Below are positions 1 to 5,251 of a stretch of DNA of 5,251 nucleotides, piece by piece (positions within the stretch are counted from its first letter, which is position 1; every line of letters begins with the position of its first letter). The DNA comes from Verrucomicrobiota bacterium. GTDB lineage: Bacteria; Verrucomicrobiota; Verrucomicrobiia; Verrucomicrobiales; DEV007. The notes beneath the pieces were generated by a model, which made no database searches, was not told the DNA's origin, and saw nothing but the letters and a program-made list of their open reading frames with translations. The position numbers were made by a program, and so were the translations under genes. The stretch is from the NCBI GenBank assembly GCA_020630835.1, contig JAHDIL010000161.1, forward strand, positions 1-5,251, in the 5' to 3' direction.

Positions 1-669
1 CACCTCATGAGCAAAGGCAGGATCGGCATCGTAAACCTCACGCTTAATCCACGCATCTGCTGCGGATCCTCCCCAGGAATTATTGATCAGCCCAATCGGA
101 ACGTTAGTGACTCTATTTAACTGAGTGGCAAAGTGATAGCCGACTGCAGTGAAACGGCTCACCGTCTCCGGTGTAGTCATTTCCCAAACACCCTTAAAAT
201 CCGTCTGAAGTTCTTGTGACCCTACATCCGGCACGCGTATGTGACGTAGATTGGGATTATTAGCCTCCAGCTTTTCTAGATCGGCGTCGTAGCATTGAGC
301 CACTGTCCAGGCCATGTTTGACTGACCTGAGCAGATCCATACGTCACCCATGACGATGTTGGAGTATGAATGACTCTGGCCATCCGAGCTCGTCACATTC
401 ATCTTCAGAGCGTGCGACGTTAGAGAAACCGGATTCAGGGCTACCCTCCAGGTGCCATCCTCTCCGACCTTTGACTTCGCTGACTGACCTGCGAAAGTGA
501 CACTGACGTCTGTCCCAGGCTTTGCCGATCCCCAGATGGGAAGGGGGGCATCACGCTGAAGCACCATGTGGTCTCCAAAAATCGCAGGCAAATGCAGCGA
601 CTGAGCGTGGGAGGCTAAGGGGAAGCCTAAAATGAGAAGCGAAAGAAGTAGGTTAAGAGCGGGTTTCAT
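1..669 (-). CDS. Sialate O-acetylesterase-like SGNH hydrolase, secreted (3' end outside window)
   Basis: N-terminal 223 residues, read from ATG at 669 and still open at the window edge. Residues 1-22 form a signal peptide: a Lys near the start, a Leu-rich core, and a likely cut after Ser-His-Ala22. Residues 25-100 resemble the N-terminal beta-sandwich of the family (FGDHMVLQRDAPLPIWG at 31-47). The catalytic module then starts with GDVWICSGQSNM (108-119), where Ser117 is the probable nucleophile of the SGNH/SASA family. PIGLINNSWGGS (191-202) is the next conserved block. The His and Asp of the catalytic set should lie in the missing C-terminal part. Known members remove acetyl esters from sialic acids; many environmental homologues probably act on other acetylated glycans, so the substrate is uncertain. 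The export signal points to the periplasm or outside. No Shine-Dalgarno is visible upstream. It lies downstream of purH on the same strand, but 234 bases away, so it is probably transcribed separately. Confidence 0.88.
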   Translation of the reverse strand, partial: MKPALNLLLSLLILGFPLASHAQSLHLPAIFGDHMVLQRDAPLPIWGSAKPGTDVSVTFAGQSAKSKVGEDGTWRVALNPVSLTSHALKMNVTSSDGQSHSYSNIVMGDVWICSGQSNMAWTVAQCYDADLEKLEANNPNLRHIRVPDVGSQELQTDFKGVWEMTTPETVSRFTAVGYHFATQLNRVTNVPIGLINNSWGGSAADAWIKREVYDADPAFAHEV

Positions 670-903
670 GCAATTAGGTCGTAACGACACTATCCCTTTA
701 GAGCCGCGCTGGGCCAGAGACAAGAGCAGGAAACTAGCGCGAAGCCGCCAAAAAGCTTTCGCTTACCACATCTCACCACCAGGGTTGCGGCACCGGTAAT
801 TGCGCGTGAGTGCTATGAATTTGATCAGGCTGAAGGCTGAAAAGAGGCGCCGAGATCAAATCCGTTTTGACAGGGATGGAGGCTTAGCCTCCATCGGAAT
901 AGA
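670..903. other. Intergenic gap between purH stop and esterase start
   Basis: This 234-base stretch lies between two minus-strand genes and contains no credible coding region. It holds a perfect inverted repeat beside the purH stop (875-895). It should also hold the promoter of the leftward esterase gene, somewhere in about 670-760, but I could not identify convincing -35 and -10 boxes. Confidence 0.6.
875..895 (-). terminator. Perfect 9-bp hairpin just after purH, possible 3' end structure
   Basis: GATGGAGGC (875-883) and its exact reverse complement GCCTCCATC (887-895) flank a TTA loop. The hairpin begins 8 bases beyond the purH stop codon on the minus strand, the usual place for a transcript-end structure. 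No T-tract follows it on that strand, so it is not a classical rho-independent terminator. It could be a U-less terminator or a stem that protects the mRNA 3' end. Confidence 0.4.
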
Positions 904-2445
904 TCAATGGAGAAAGTGACGGTGCTCCGTAAAGATCATAGCTGCGTTGTGCTCATCAGCAGCTTTGATGACCTCTTCATCGCGAATGGAGCCTCCCGGT
1001 TGCACGGCGGCGGTGGCCCCAGCATCGAGAGCACTGACGAGTCCATCCGCAAAGGGGAACATGGCATCACTGGCTACGACAGAGTCCTTTAGGCTCAACC
1101 CGGCATGTTCCGCCTTCCACACAGCGAGACGACAACTGTCTACACGAGACATCTGTCCGGCGCCGATACCGATGGTGCGATCACTCTTGGCGAAAACGAT
1201 GGCGTTAGACTTCACATGCTTGGCGACGCGCCAACCGAAGCGCATAGCCTCGATCTCCTCCGAGGTGGGAGGGCGCTTGGTGACGACCCGCTTTTCGATA
1301 TTATCAAGACCTAGAGCCTGGCTATCGTGATCCATAACGAGTAGACCTCCAGGGGCTGAGTGAATGATCGGTTCGTTCAGCGATTTTCTAACACCCTCTT
1401 CATTCATCTGAATGAGCCGAAGGTTTTTCTTCTTCTGAAGCAATGCGCGGGCATCGGCAGAGAAATCAGGGGCGATAATAACGTCCGTAAAGATTTCTGC
1501 AATGACACGGGCGAGATCAATATCCAAGGTCCGATTGCAAACAATTACACCGCCAAAAGGTGCCTGCTTATCAGTCTCAAACGCTTTATCCCATGCTGCG
1601 CGCAGACTTTCCGTGTCGGCACCGACACCGCAGGGGTTGGTATGCTTCAGAATAGCAACGGCAGGGCGGCGAAACTCAAGAATCAGCTCAGAAGCTGCCG
1701 TAATGTCGATGACGTTCGTGTAGCTTAACCCTTTCCCCTGCAACTGACGGAAGTAGTCACCAAAGTTCCCGTAAAGAGCGGCCTTCTGATGAGGGTTTTC
1801 TCCGTAGCGCAGCTCCTCATGAAGGGGGAGGGAGATAGAGTAGGAGGCGGCCTTACCCTGATCTTTCTTGAGATAAGTCGAAATGGCCAAATCATAGCTG
1901 GCCGTCCGCTCAAAGACTTTTGTCGCTAACTGCTGGCGGGTCTCAAGCAGAGTTGAACCTCCATTAGCCTCCATTTCCTCGAGGACCTTGTCGTAGTCCG
2001 CAGGATCTACGACAACAGTTACCGCATCGTGATTCTTTGCAGCTGAGCGCAACATGCTGGGACCGCCGATATCGATCTGTTCTACCGCTTCCTCCCTCGT
2101 TACCCCCTCACGCGCAACGGTTTCCTCGAAAGGGTATAAGTTCACCACGACGAGATCAATCGGCTCGATATCATTTTCAGCCGCTTGCATCGTATGCTCT
2201 GATAAGTCGCGGCGGTGAAGCAGCCCTCCATGGATTTTCGGATGGAGAGTCTTTACCCGCCCGTCGAATAGCTCAGGGAAACCAGTGAAGTCGGAGACTT
2301 CTGTCACGGGTATATCGAGTTCAGCGATAAACTTAGCTGTCCCGCCAGTAGAGAGAATGTGCACACCATGTTTGTGCAAGCCTCGGGCCAGTGACTCGAG
2401 ACCAGATTTATCTGAAACAGAAAGAAGGGCGCGCTGTATACTCAT
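904..2445 (-). CDS. purH: Bifunctional AICAR formyltransferase / IMP cyclohydrolase PurH
   Basis: A complete 513-residue PurH, the usual bacterial length. It catalyses the last two steps of de novo IMP synthesis in the cytoplasm: formylation of AICAR with 10-formyl-tetrahydrofolate, then ring closure of FAICAR. The N-terminal MGS-like cyclohydrolase domain (about 1-145) opens with LLSVSDKSGL and STGGTAKF. It carries GFPELFDGRVKTLHPKIHGG (55-74), NLYPFEET and IDIGGPSMLRSAAKNH (124-139). Lys65, Tyr104, Asp125 and Lys137 match active-site positions described in the avian and human enzymes. The transformylase domain has LRYGENPHQKAALYG (212-226), and KHTNPCGVG with the catalytic Lys267-His268. 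It continues with APFGGVIVCNR, the VKSNAIVFA block, ASDAMFPFADGL and the characteristic RHFLH end. No residue looks missing. It stands alone rather than in a pur cluster within this window, and is divergent from the LysM gene. The ATG at 2445 fits the family N-terminus (MSIQRALLSVSDKSG), although no Shine-Dalgarno precedes it. Confidence 0.98.
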   Translation of the reverse strand: MSIQRALLSVSDKSGLESLARGLHKHGVHILSTGGTAKFIAELDIPVTEVSDFTGFPELFDGRVKTLHPKIHGGLLHRRDLSEHTMQAAENDIEPIDLVVVNLYPFEETVAREGVTREEAVEQIDIGGPSMLRSAAKNHDAVTVVVDPADYDKVLEEMEANGGSTLLETRQQLATKVFERTASYDLAISTYLKKDQGKAASYSISLPLHEELRYGENPHQKAALYGNFGDYFRQLQGKGLSYTNVIDITAASELILEFRRPAVAILKHTNPCGVGADTESLRAAWDKAFETDKQAPFGGVIVCNRTLDIDLARVIAEIFTDVIIAPDFSADARALLQKKKNLRLIQMNEEGVRKSLNEPIIHSAPGGLLVMDHDSQALGLDNIEKRVVTKRPPTSEEIEAMRFGWRVAKHVKSNAIVFAKSDRTIGIGAGQMSRVDSCRLAVWKAEHAGLSLKDSVVASDAMFPFADGLVSALDAGATAAVQPGGSIRDEEVIKAADEHNAAMIFTEHRHFLH

Positions 2446-2582
2446 AGGAATGGATGAGATCGTGCCTAAATCGAAACCGGTGCCCTCGCAACCGACAAAT
2501 CTGCGTAAAAGCTTAGAATATTTTTAAATTTAAGCTTGCTTCATGGTTAAGATTTATTAAATTCCCTCCACTAAGAGCCGCA
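2446..2582. promoter_or_regulatory. Divergent intergenic region, purH / LysM lipoprotein
   Basis: These 137 bases separate two genes pointing away from each other, so promoters for both should lie here. The part from about 2505 to 2563 is distinctly AT-rich against the rest of the window. A weak candidate for the rightward gene is TTGCTT (2536-2541), a 16-base spacer, then TAAATT (3/6 and 4/6 matches to sigma-70 boxes). I see no clear box pair for purH and no riboswitch-like fold. The placement is inferred from gene orientation. Confidence 0.45.
2509..2537. repeat. Inverted repeat AAGCTTA...TAAGCTT in divergent promoter region
   Basis: The 7-base arms at 2509-2515 and 2531-2537 are exact reverse complements around a 15-base AT-rich centre. 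Read as RNA, a G-U and an A-U pair could extend the stem. Its position between two divergent genes fits an operator, but such dyads also arise by chance in AT-rich DNA. Confidence 0.35.
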
Positions 2583-2999
2583 ATGACCATTGAACCTATG
2601 AAATCTCTTCTCCTCCTACCTGTCGCCGGGCTTTCCTTGTTGCTTGGCGCCTGTCAGACGAACAACCCAAACGGCAGTAATAACCCGTTTCAGTCTAATC
2701 CCTATTATGGTCCCTCTTCTTCGGGCGGTAGCAGTTCTACTCCAAGCTCCTCCTACCCGAGCTACAGCGGCACGAGTTCATATTCGCCACCGTCAGCCCC
2801 ATCGAAGCCTTCTTATCCTAGCTATTCTGGGTCCTCCTCTAGCTCTGGAAGCTCAGCTAGCAGCTCACACACCGTAGCACGGGGTGAGAACCTCTTTCGC
2901 ATCAGTAAACGCTATAATACATCTGTGTCTGCCATCAAGCAGGCCAACGGGTTGAGTAGTGATACGATCAAGCCTGGCCAAACTTTGGTCATCCCGTAG
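2583..2999 (+). CDS. Small LysM-domain lipoprotein with Ser/Tyr/Pro-rich linker
   Basis: A 138-residue exported protein. Residues 6-24 are a lipoprotein signal peptide: Met-Lys, a Leu-rich core and lipobox Leu-Gly-Ala-Cys, so Cys24 would be lipidated. Residue +2 is Gln rather than Asp, which by the usual Lol rule favours the outer membrane. Residues 25-94 are a low-complexity linker rich in Ser, Tyr, Pro and Gly, containing two near-copies of SYPSYSG spaced 20 residues apart. Residues 96-138 form one LysM domain (HTVARGENLFRISKRYNTS, then AIKQANGLSSDTIKPGQTLVIP), the fold that binds peptidoglycan GlcNAc chains. There is no catalytic domain, so it probably anchors to or senses the wall; its exact role is unknown. 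The start is ambiguous. ATG 2583 has a minimal GAG 5 bases upstream, while ATG 2598 gives the cleaner signal peptide (MKSLLLLPVAG) and may be the real start. A strong terminator follows, so the gene is probably monocistronic. Confidence 0.85.
   Translation: MTIEPMKSLLLLPVAGLSLLLGACQTNNPNGSNNPFQSNPYYGPSSSGGSSSTPSSSYPSYSGTSSYSPPSAPSKPSYPSYSGSSSSSGSSASSSHTVARGENLFRISKRYNTSVSAIKQANGLSSDTIKPGQTLVIP
2751..2831 (+). repeat. Two diverged copies of a 21-base unit inside the LysM lipoprotein linker
   Basis: The units at 2751-2771 and 2811-2831 both encode Ser-Tyr-Pro-Ser-Tyr-Ser-Gly and start exactly 60 bases apart. Most differences between them are at third codon positions or swap serine codon families, so the peptide is kept while the DNA has drifted. 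This fits an old internal duplication or convergent low-complexity evolution in the linker. Confidence 0.6.
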
Positions 3000-3038
3000 G
3001 GCCGAGCTTTTAAAGCATTTTCTTCATACTTGGTTAAA

Positions 3039-3068
3039 GAAAGGGCGGGGGTGACTCCGCCCTTTTTT
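3039..3068 (+). terminator. Rho-independent terminator after the LysM lipoprotein gene
   Basis: AAGGGCGG (3041-3048) pairs with CCGCCCTT (3057-3064). The stem continues inward by G3049-U3056 and G3050-C3055 to a GUGA tetraloop (GNRA type), and outward by A3040-U3065. A run of six T bases (3063-3068) closes it. It starts about 40 bases past the stop codon at 2997-2999. It separates the lipoprotein transcript from the photolyase, which must then have its own promoter in the next 56 bases. Confidence 0.88.
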
Positions 3069-3124
3069 GTGGAGTTTTCACTTTCAATAGGCCAAATGGG
3101 ATGCGGGGCCCGTAAAGCCTTGGG

Positions 3125-4129
3125 ATGAGTAAGTCCTACAAACGGGTCATCCACTGGTTTCGCCGCGACCTCAGACTCAGCGACAATACAGCGCTCTCAA
3201 ACGCGGTGGCGCGCGCTGAGGAGGTCACGCCTGTCTACATTCTCTCGAGCTGGAAAGATAATCACAATTGGACCGGACGTGGCCGGCAGGCTTTTCTATG
3301 CGGTTGTCTAGAATCGCTGGCCAAAAATATCGACTATGTCGGTGGTCAGCTTATTTTTCGCACCGGCAGTCAGGTTGAACAGCTGAAACGCTTGATCAAC
3401 GAGACTGAAGCCGAGGCGATTTTCCTGAACCGTGATCCTGACCCTTTCGGCAAAGAAATGGAGTCGAGAGTGAAGTCGCTCTGTCGAGAGGTCGGCATTG
3501 ACTTCGTTGACTTTCAGGATGTCGTCCTTCACGAGAAAGACGAAGTGCTAACCGGAAGCGGGGATCCCTACAAGGTTTACACGCCTTATTCGCGCAATTG
3601 GTTTAAGCAAGAAAAGCCCTTAGCGCTAAATCCGGTTCGGAAACTTACTAGTCCTGCCAGTCTCGAATCTGATGGCGTGCCAACGGTCAGCCGCTGGGGA
3701 TACAAAAACTCCTCTGACCTTTGGCTTGAGCCAGGGGAGAAGGCAGCACGAAAGAGACTTAACCAAGCTCTGAGGGATACAGTCTTCGGATATCAGGAGG
3801 AGCGTAATAATCTCTCGATTATGGGAACTTCACGACTCGGGGCTGATCTTCGTTGGGGGACAGTTAGTGCGCGCGAGGTATATCATCGCAGCGCTGAAGT
3901 ATTGAGGTCGGCTCCTGACAAGGCAGCCCGGGATGGTGTGCTAACCTTTCAGAAACAACTGGCTTGGCGCGAATTCTACATGGCTATCTTGGGGCACTTT
4001 CCCCATGTTCTAGAGGCCAATTTTAATCAACAATGGGAGGGGCTGATCCGAATATGGACGAGCGCCTGCAACGTTGGAAAGACGGGAGAACCGGTTTCCC
4101 AATCGTCGACGCAGGTATGCGGCAGATAA
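3125..4129 (+). CDS. phr: Photolyase N-terminal part (antenna domain and start of helical domain), truncated
   Basis: A 334-residue reading frame. Residues 7-165 are the alpha/beta domain that in this family holds the light-harvesting cofactor: VIHWFRRDLRLSDNTAL (8-24), AIFLNRDPDPFGK (98-110), DPYKVYTPYSRNW (147-159). The helical FAD domain begins with GTSRLGADLRWGTVSARE (234-251), whose TSRL contacts the FAD phosphate in known structures. It continues with FQKQLAWREFYMAILGHFPH (275-294). Homology holds to about NFNQQW (299-304). From roughly residue 309 to the stop the sequence no longer resembles a photolyase, because the frame has changed. Which antenna pigment is bound (folate or deazaflavin) cannot be told here. 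Alone, this protein would lack most FAD-contacting residues and should be inactive. Confidence 0.85.
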   Translation: MSKSYKRVIHWFRRDLRLSDNTALSNAVARAEEVTPVYILSSWKDNHNWTGRGRQAFLCGCLESLAKNIDYVGGQLIFRTGSQVEQLKRLINETEAEAIFLNRDPDPFGKEMESRVKSLCREVGIDFVDFQDVVLHEKDEVLTGSGDPYKVYTPYSRNWFKQEKPLALNPVRKLTSPASLESDGVPTVSRWGYKNSSDLWLEPGEKAARKRLNQALRDTVFGYQEERNNLSIMGTSRLGADLRWGTVSAREVYHRSAEVLRSAPDKAARDGVLTFQKQLAWREFYMAILGHFPHVLEANFNQQWEGLIRIWTSACNVGKTGEPVSQSSTQVCGR

Positions 4130-4536
4130 AGGCTCTCGGTTACATGCACAACCGGGCCCGAATGATTACGGCTATGTTTCTCACAAAAGACCTTCACATT
4201 CACTGGCGCGAGGGAGAGGCTCACTTCATGCAGCACTTGCTTGATGGAGAGATTGCAAACAACAACGGAGGGTGGCAATGGTCAGCAGGGACAGGGGCAG
4301 ACGCAGCTCCTTACTTCCGCATTCAGAACCCATGGACGCAGACCGAGCGTTTCGACCCCCAAGGTGAGTATATCAAAAGATGGGTGCCCGAGCTTGAGAA
4401 GATCGATCCCAGACAATTTCGGAAACCGCCAGAAGGCTCAGACAAACTCTGCCCTGAGTATGTGGCACCCCTCGTGGATCACGAAACTGAGCGAGATGAG
4501 ACCCTGCGCCGGTTTAAAGCGCACAAAGCAGGGTAG
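4033..4536 (+). CDS. phr: Photolyase C-terminal part (FAD-binding core), out of frame with the N-terminal part
   Basis: A 167-codon frame in which the photolyase signal begins at about codon 9 (DERLQRW). Conserved blocks in order are GRTGFPIVDAGMRQ, GYMHNRARMITAMFLTKDL, HIHWREGEAHFMQHLLDG, NNNGGWQWSAGTGADAAPYF and RIQNPWTQTERFDPQGEYIK, then WVPEL. These make the FAD pocket and dimer-binding cavity. Trp at 4204-4206 and Trp at 4273-4275 correspond to E. coli W359 and W382 of the electron-transfer chain. ATG 4033 overlaps the frameshift region and ATG 4054 is a second possible start; neither has a Shine-Dalgarno, so a separate protein is unlikely. The stop at 4534-4536 is 11 bases from the end of the convergent dcd gene. 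Confidence 0.85.
   Translation: MGGADPNMDERLQRWKDGRTGFPIVDAGMRQIKALGYMHNRARMITAMFLTKDLHIHWREGEAHFMQHLLDGEIANNNGGWQWSAGTGADAAPYFRIQNPWTQTERFDPQGEYIKRWVPELEKIDPRQFRKPPEGSDKLCPEYVAPLVDHETERDETLRRFKAHKAG
4037..4060 (+). other. Frameshift site in photolyase gene
   Basis: Homology switches from frame 2 to frame 1 here. The simplest fix is one extra G in the GGGG run at 4039-4042, or at the GG of 4056-4057. However, the segment from NFN (4019) to the conserved Trp codon at 4075 is 59 bases. Family members I can recall have about 63, so a net loss of 4 bases is also possible. Confidence 0.75.
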
Positions 4537-4547
4537 TGCCAATCTGC

Positions 4548-5084
4548 CTAAAAGTCGTTCTTGAACATCATTGACTCGACTGGGAGAGGGGACTTTCCAT
4601 TATATTTCGCGCTCCCTTTTTTGTCATAACTGGTCAGAACCTCACCTTCGACAAGGAAATAGATAAGTTGGCCGATTGGCATCCCCTCATAGACTCGAAC
4701 CGGCTGTTTGACCGATATCTCTAAGGTCCAATAGTTGCAGAACCCTACGTCTCCTTTCCCGGCAGTGGCATGGATGTCTATGCCAAGACGACCGACACTA
4801 GATTTGCCCTCTAGGAAAGGGACGGTGGCGTGAGTTTCGGTGTATTCGATCGTTGAACCGAGGTAATTGATCTGAGGCTCAAGAACAAATCCGGTCTCAG
4901 GAATTTCGAAGTGCTCAATCGGGTTGTGTTTTTTAGCATCCAATACGCGCTCACTGTAGGTCGCTAAGTGTCTGCTTAGGTGCACGTCGTAACTGTTTGT
5001 CCCCAGGCAGTTACGATCAAAGGGATCGACGACAATCTCACCTTTATCCATAGCGGCCAAGATCTCAGCATCAGTCAGAATCAT
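4548..5084 (-). CDS. dcd: dCTP deaminase, possibly the bifunctional dUMP-forming type
   Basis: A complete 178-residue member of the dCTP deaminase/dUTPase trimer family. It deaminates dCTP in the cytoplasm, feeding dUMP to thymidylate synthesis. N-terminal MILTDAEILAAMDKGEIVVD and LGTNSYDVHLSRHL (27-40) are typical. The active-site block runs from LEGKSSVGRLG (91-101) through HATAGKGDVGF to WTLEISV. Ser95, Arg99 and Glu122 match E. coli Ser111, Arg115 and the catalytic Glu138 with identical spacing. GMPIGQLIYF (134-143) and the C-terminal YDKKGSAKYNGKSPLP nucleotide-lid segment follow. After HATA comes Gly109, as in the bifunctional Methanocaldococcus and mycobacterial enzymes, where E. coli has His; this hints at direct dUMP release but does not prove it. 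The ATG at 5084 fits the family start; no Shine-Dalgarno is seen. The gene is convergent with the photolyase, with no clear terminator between them. Confidence 0.95.
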   Translation of the reverse strand: MILTDAEILAAMDKGEIVVDPFDRNCLGTNSYDVHLSRHLATYSERVLDAKKHNPIEHFEIPETGFVLEPQINYLGSTIEYTETHATVPFLEGKSSVGRLGIDIHATAGKGDVGFCNYWTLEISVKQPVRVYEGMPIGQLIYFLVEGEVLTSYDKKGSAKYNGKSPLPVESMMFKNDF

Positions 5085-5251
5085 GAGCGGAGTATGGCGA
5101 GAATATTACGAATGGCAATCGGCAAAGAGAGAGAGCACGCCTAGCGTTGCTGGATGGCCCCGTAAAGAAACAGCCTTGAGCTCTGACAAGTTTCTTACAA
5201 ATCTAGCCTTGCGATGATACCGAAATCAGATAAAGAACGTGTATTCCCATC
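5085..5251. other. Intergenic region right of dcd
   Basis: This holds the upstream region of the leftward dcd gene and reaches the window edge. An AG-rich patch (GCAAAGAGAGAGAGCACG, near 5121-5138) is the only compositional feature. No convincing promoter boxes, repeats or RNA genes were found. Confidence 0.5.
5214..5251 (+). CDS. Possible 5' end of a rightward gene (12 codons visible)
   Basis: ATG at 5214 opens a frame that runs off the window (MIPKSDKERVFP). The sequence GCCTTGCGATGA around it matches GCCTTGGGATGA around the photolyase start at 11 of 12 bases, which is weak support for a real start. Too little is visible to name a product, and an open stretch of this length is expected by chance. 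Confidence 0.22.
   Translation, partial: MIPKSDKERVFP

Larger units (their letters stand above)
3125..4536 (+). pseudogene. phr: Class-I DNA photolyase gene split by a frameshift
   Basis: The two halves together make one deoxyribodipyrimidine photolyase of about 470 residues, the normal family length. The enzyme uses light and FAD to split UV-made pyrimidine dimers. Frame 2 is needed through residue Trp304 (4034-4036); frame 1 is needed by the DERLQRWKDGRTGFPIVDAG stretch beginning at 4057. The net change is a loss of 3n+1 bases somewhere in about 4037-4060. There is no other stop or damage in either half and conserved motifs are intact, so the event is recent, or is a sequence error. As written, translation ends at 4129 after 334 residues, the last 25 or so being junk, and the product lacks the FAD core. 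The gene follows a terminator and converges with dcd. The ATG at 3125 sits 9 residues before the conserved HWFRRDLRL block, as expected; no Shine-Dalgarno is visible. Confidence 0.9.

Noticed and set aside
670..760. Sigma-70 promoter for the esterase (TTGTCT, 17-base spacer, TAAAGG on the minus strand)
   Set aside because: Only 4/6 and 3/6 matches; such pairs occur often by chance.
750..764. Short hairpin AAGC-GAAA-GCTT followed by Ts on the minus strand, as a terminator
   Set aside because: The stem is only 4 bp and part of the T-run is in the stem; too weak to call.
815..919. Plus-strand 34-codon open frame, Lys/Arg-rich (MNLIRLKAEKRRR...)
   Set aside because: It runs through the purH-side hairpin and into the 3' end of purH, has no ribosome-binding site and matches no family I know; its length is within chance.
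2460..2510. tRNA-like T-arm (GGTTTCGATTT on the minus strand)
   Set aside because: The flanks do not form the T-stem and no acceptor, D or anticodon arm can be folded around it.
4034..4057. Programmed -1 ribosomal frameshift in the photolyase gene
   Set aside because: No X-XXY-YYZ slippery heptamer is present in frame, no obvious stimulatory hairpin or pseudoknot follows, and photolyases are not known to be recoded. Mutation or sequence error is simpler.
4027..4278. 83-codon minus-strand frame across the photolyase FAD core
   Set aside because: It lies opposite strongly conserved photolyase codons and its translation resembles no known protein; a shadow of the real gene. The same applies to the plus-strand frames within purH.

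Overview
This 5,251-base window (roughly 50% G+C by eye) comes from a bacterial chromosome carrying ordinary housekeeping and accessory genes. I see no phage, IS, CRISPR or RNA gene. Gene content suggests a Gram-negative bacterium with exported hydrolases: a secreted sialate O-acetylesterase-type enzyme, a LysM lipoprotein, PurH, a class-I photolyase and a dCTP deaminase. No start site has a convincing Shine-Dalgarno sequence. Together these fit a member of the Verrucomicrobiota or Bacteroidota, with Verrucomicrobiota my preference. This assignment is inference, not something the sequence proves.

Layout: (1) 1-669, minus strand, N-terminal 223 residues of a secreted SGNH-type acetylesterase, cut by the window edge. 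(2) 670-903, a 234-base gap holding a perfect 9-bp hairpin just past the purH stop. (3) 904-2445, minus strand, complete purH (last two steps of IMP synthesis). (4) 2446-2582, a divergent, partly AT-rich intergenic region with a dyad. (5) 2583-2999, plus strand, a small Ser/Tyr/Pro-rich LysM lipoprotein followed by a clear rho-independent terminator. (6) 3125-4536, plus strand, a class-I DNA photolyase split by a frameshift near 4037-4060, so the FAD-binding core is out of frame with the N-terminal domain. (7) 4548-5084, minus strand, complete dCTP deaminase, convergent with the photolyase and 11 bases from it. (8) 5085-5251, intergenic, possibly with the first codons of a rightward gene at 5214.

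The genes do not form one operon. PurH and Dcd belong to nucleotide synthesis and the photolyase to DNA repair, while the esterase and LysM lipoprotein act outside the cytoplasm. The main anomaly is the broken photolyase. The conserved Trp expected in the damaged stretch (E. coli W306 position) is not found at its normal spacing in either frame, so a simple homopolymer sequencing slip does not fully explain it. I found no convincing new multi-gene system here.
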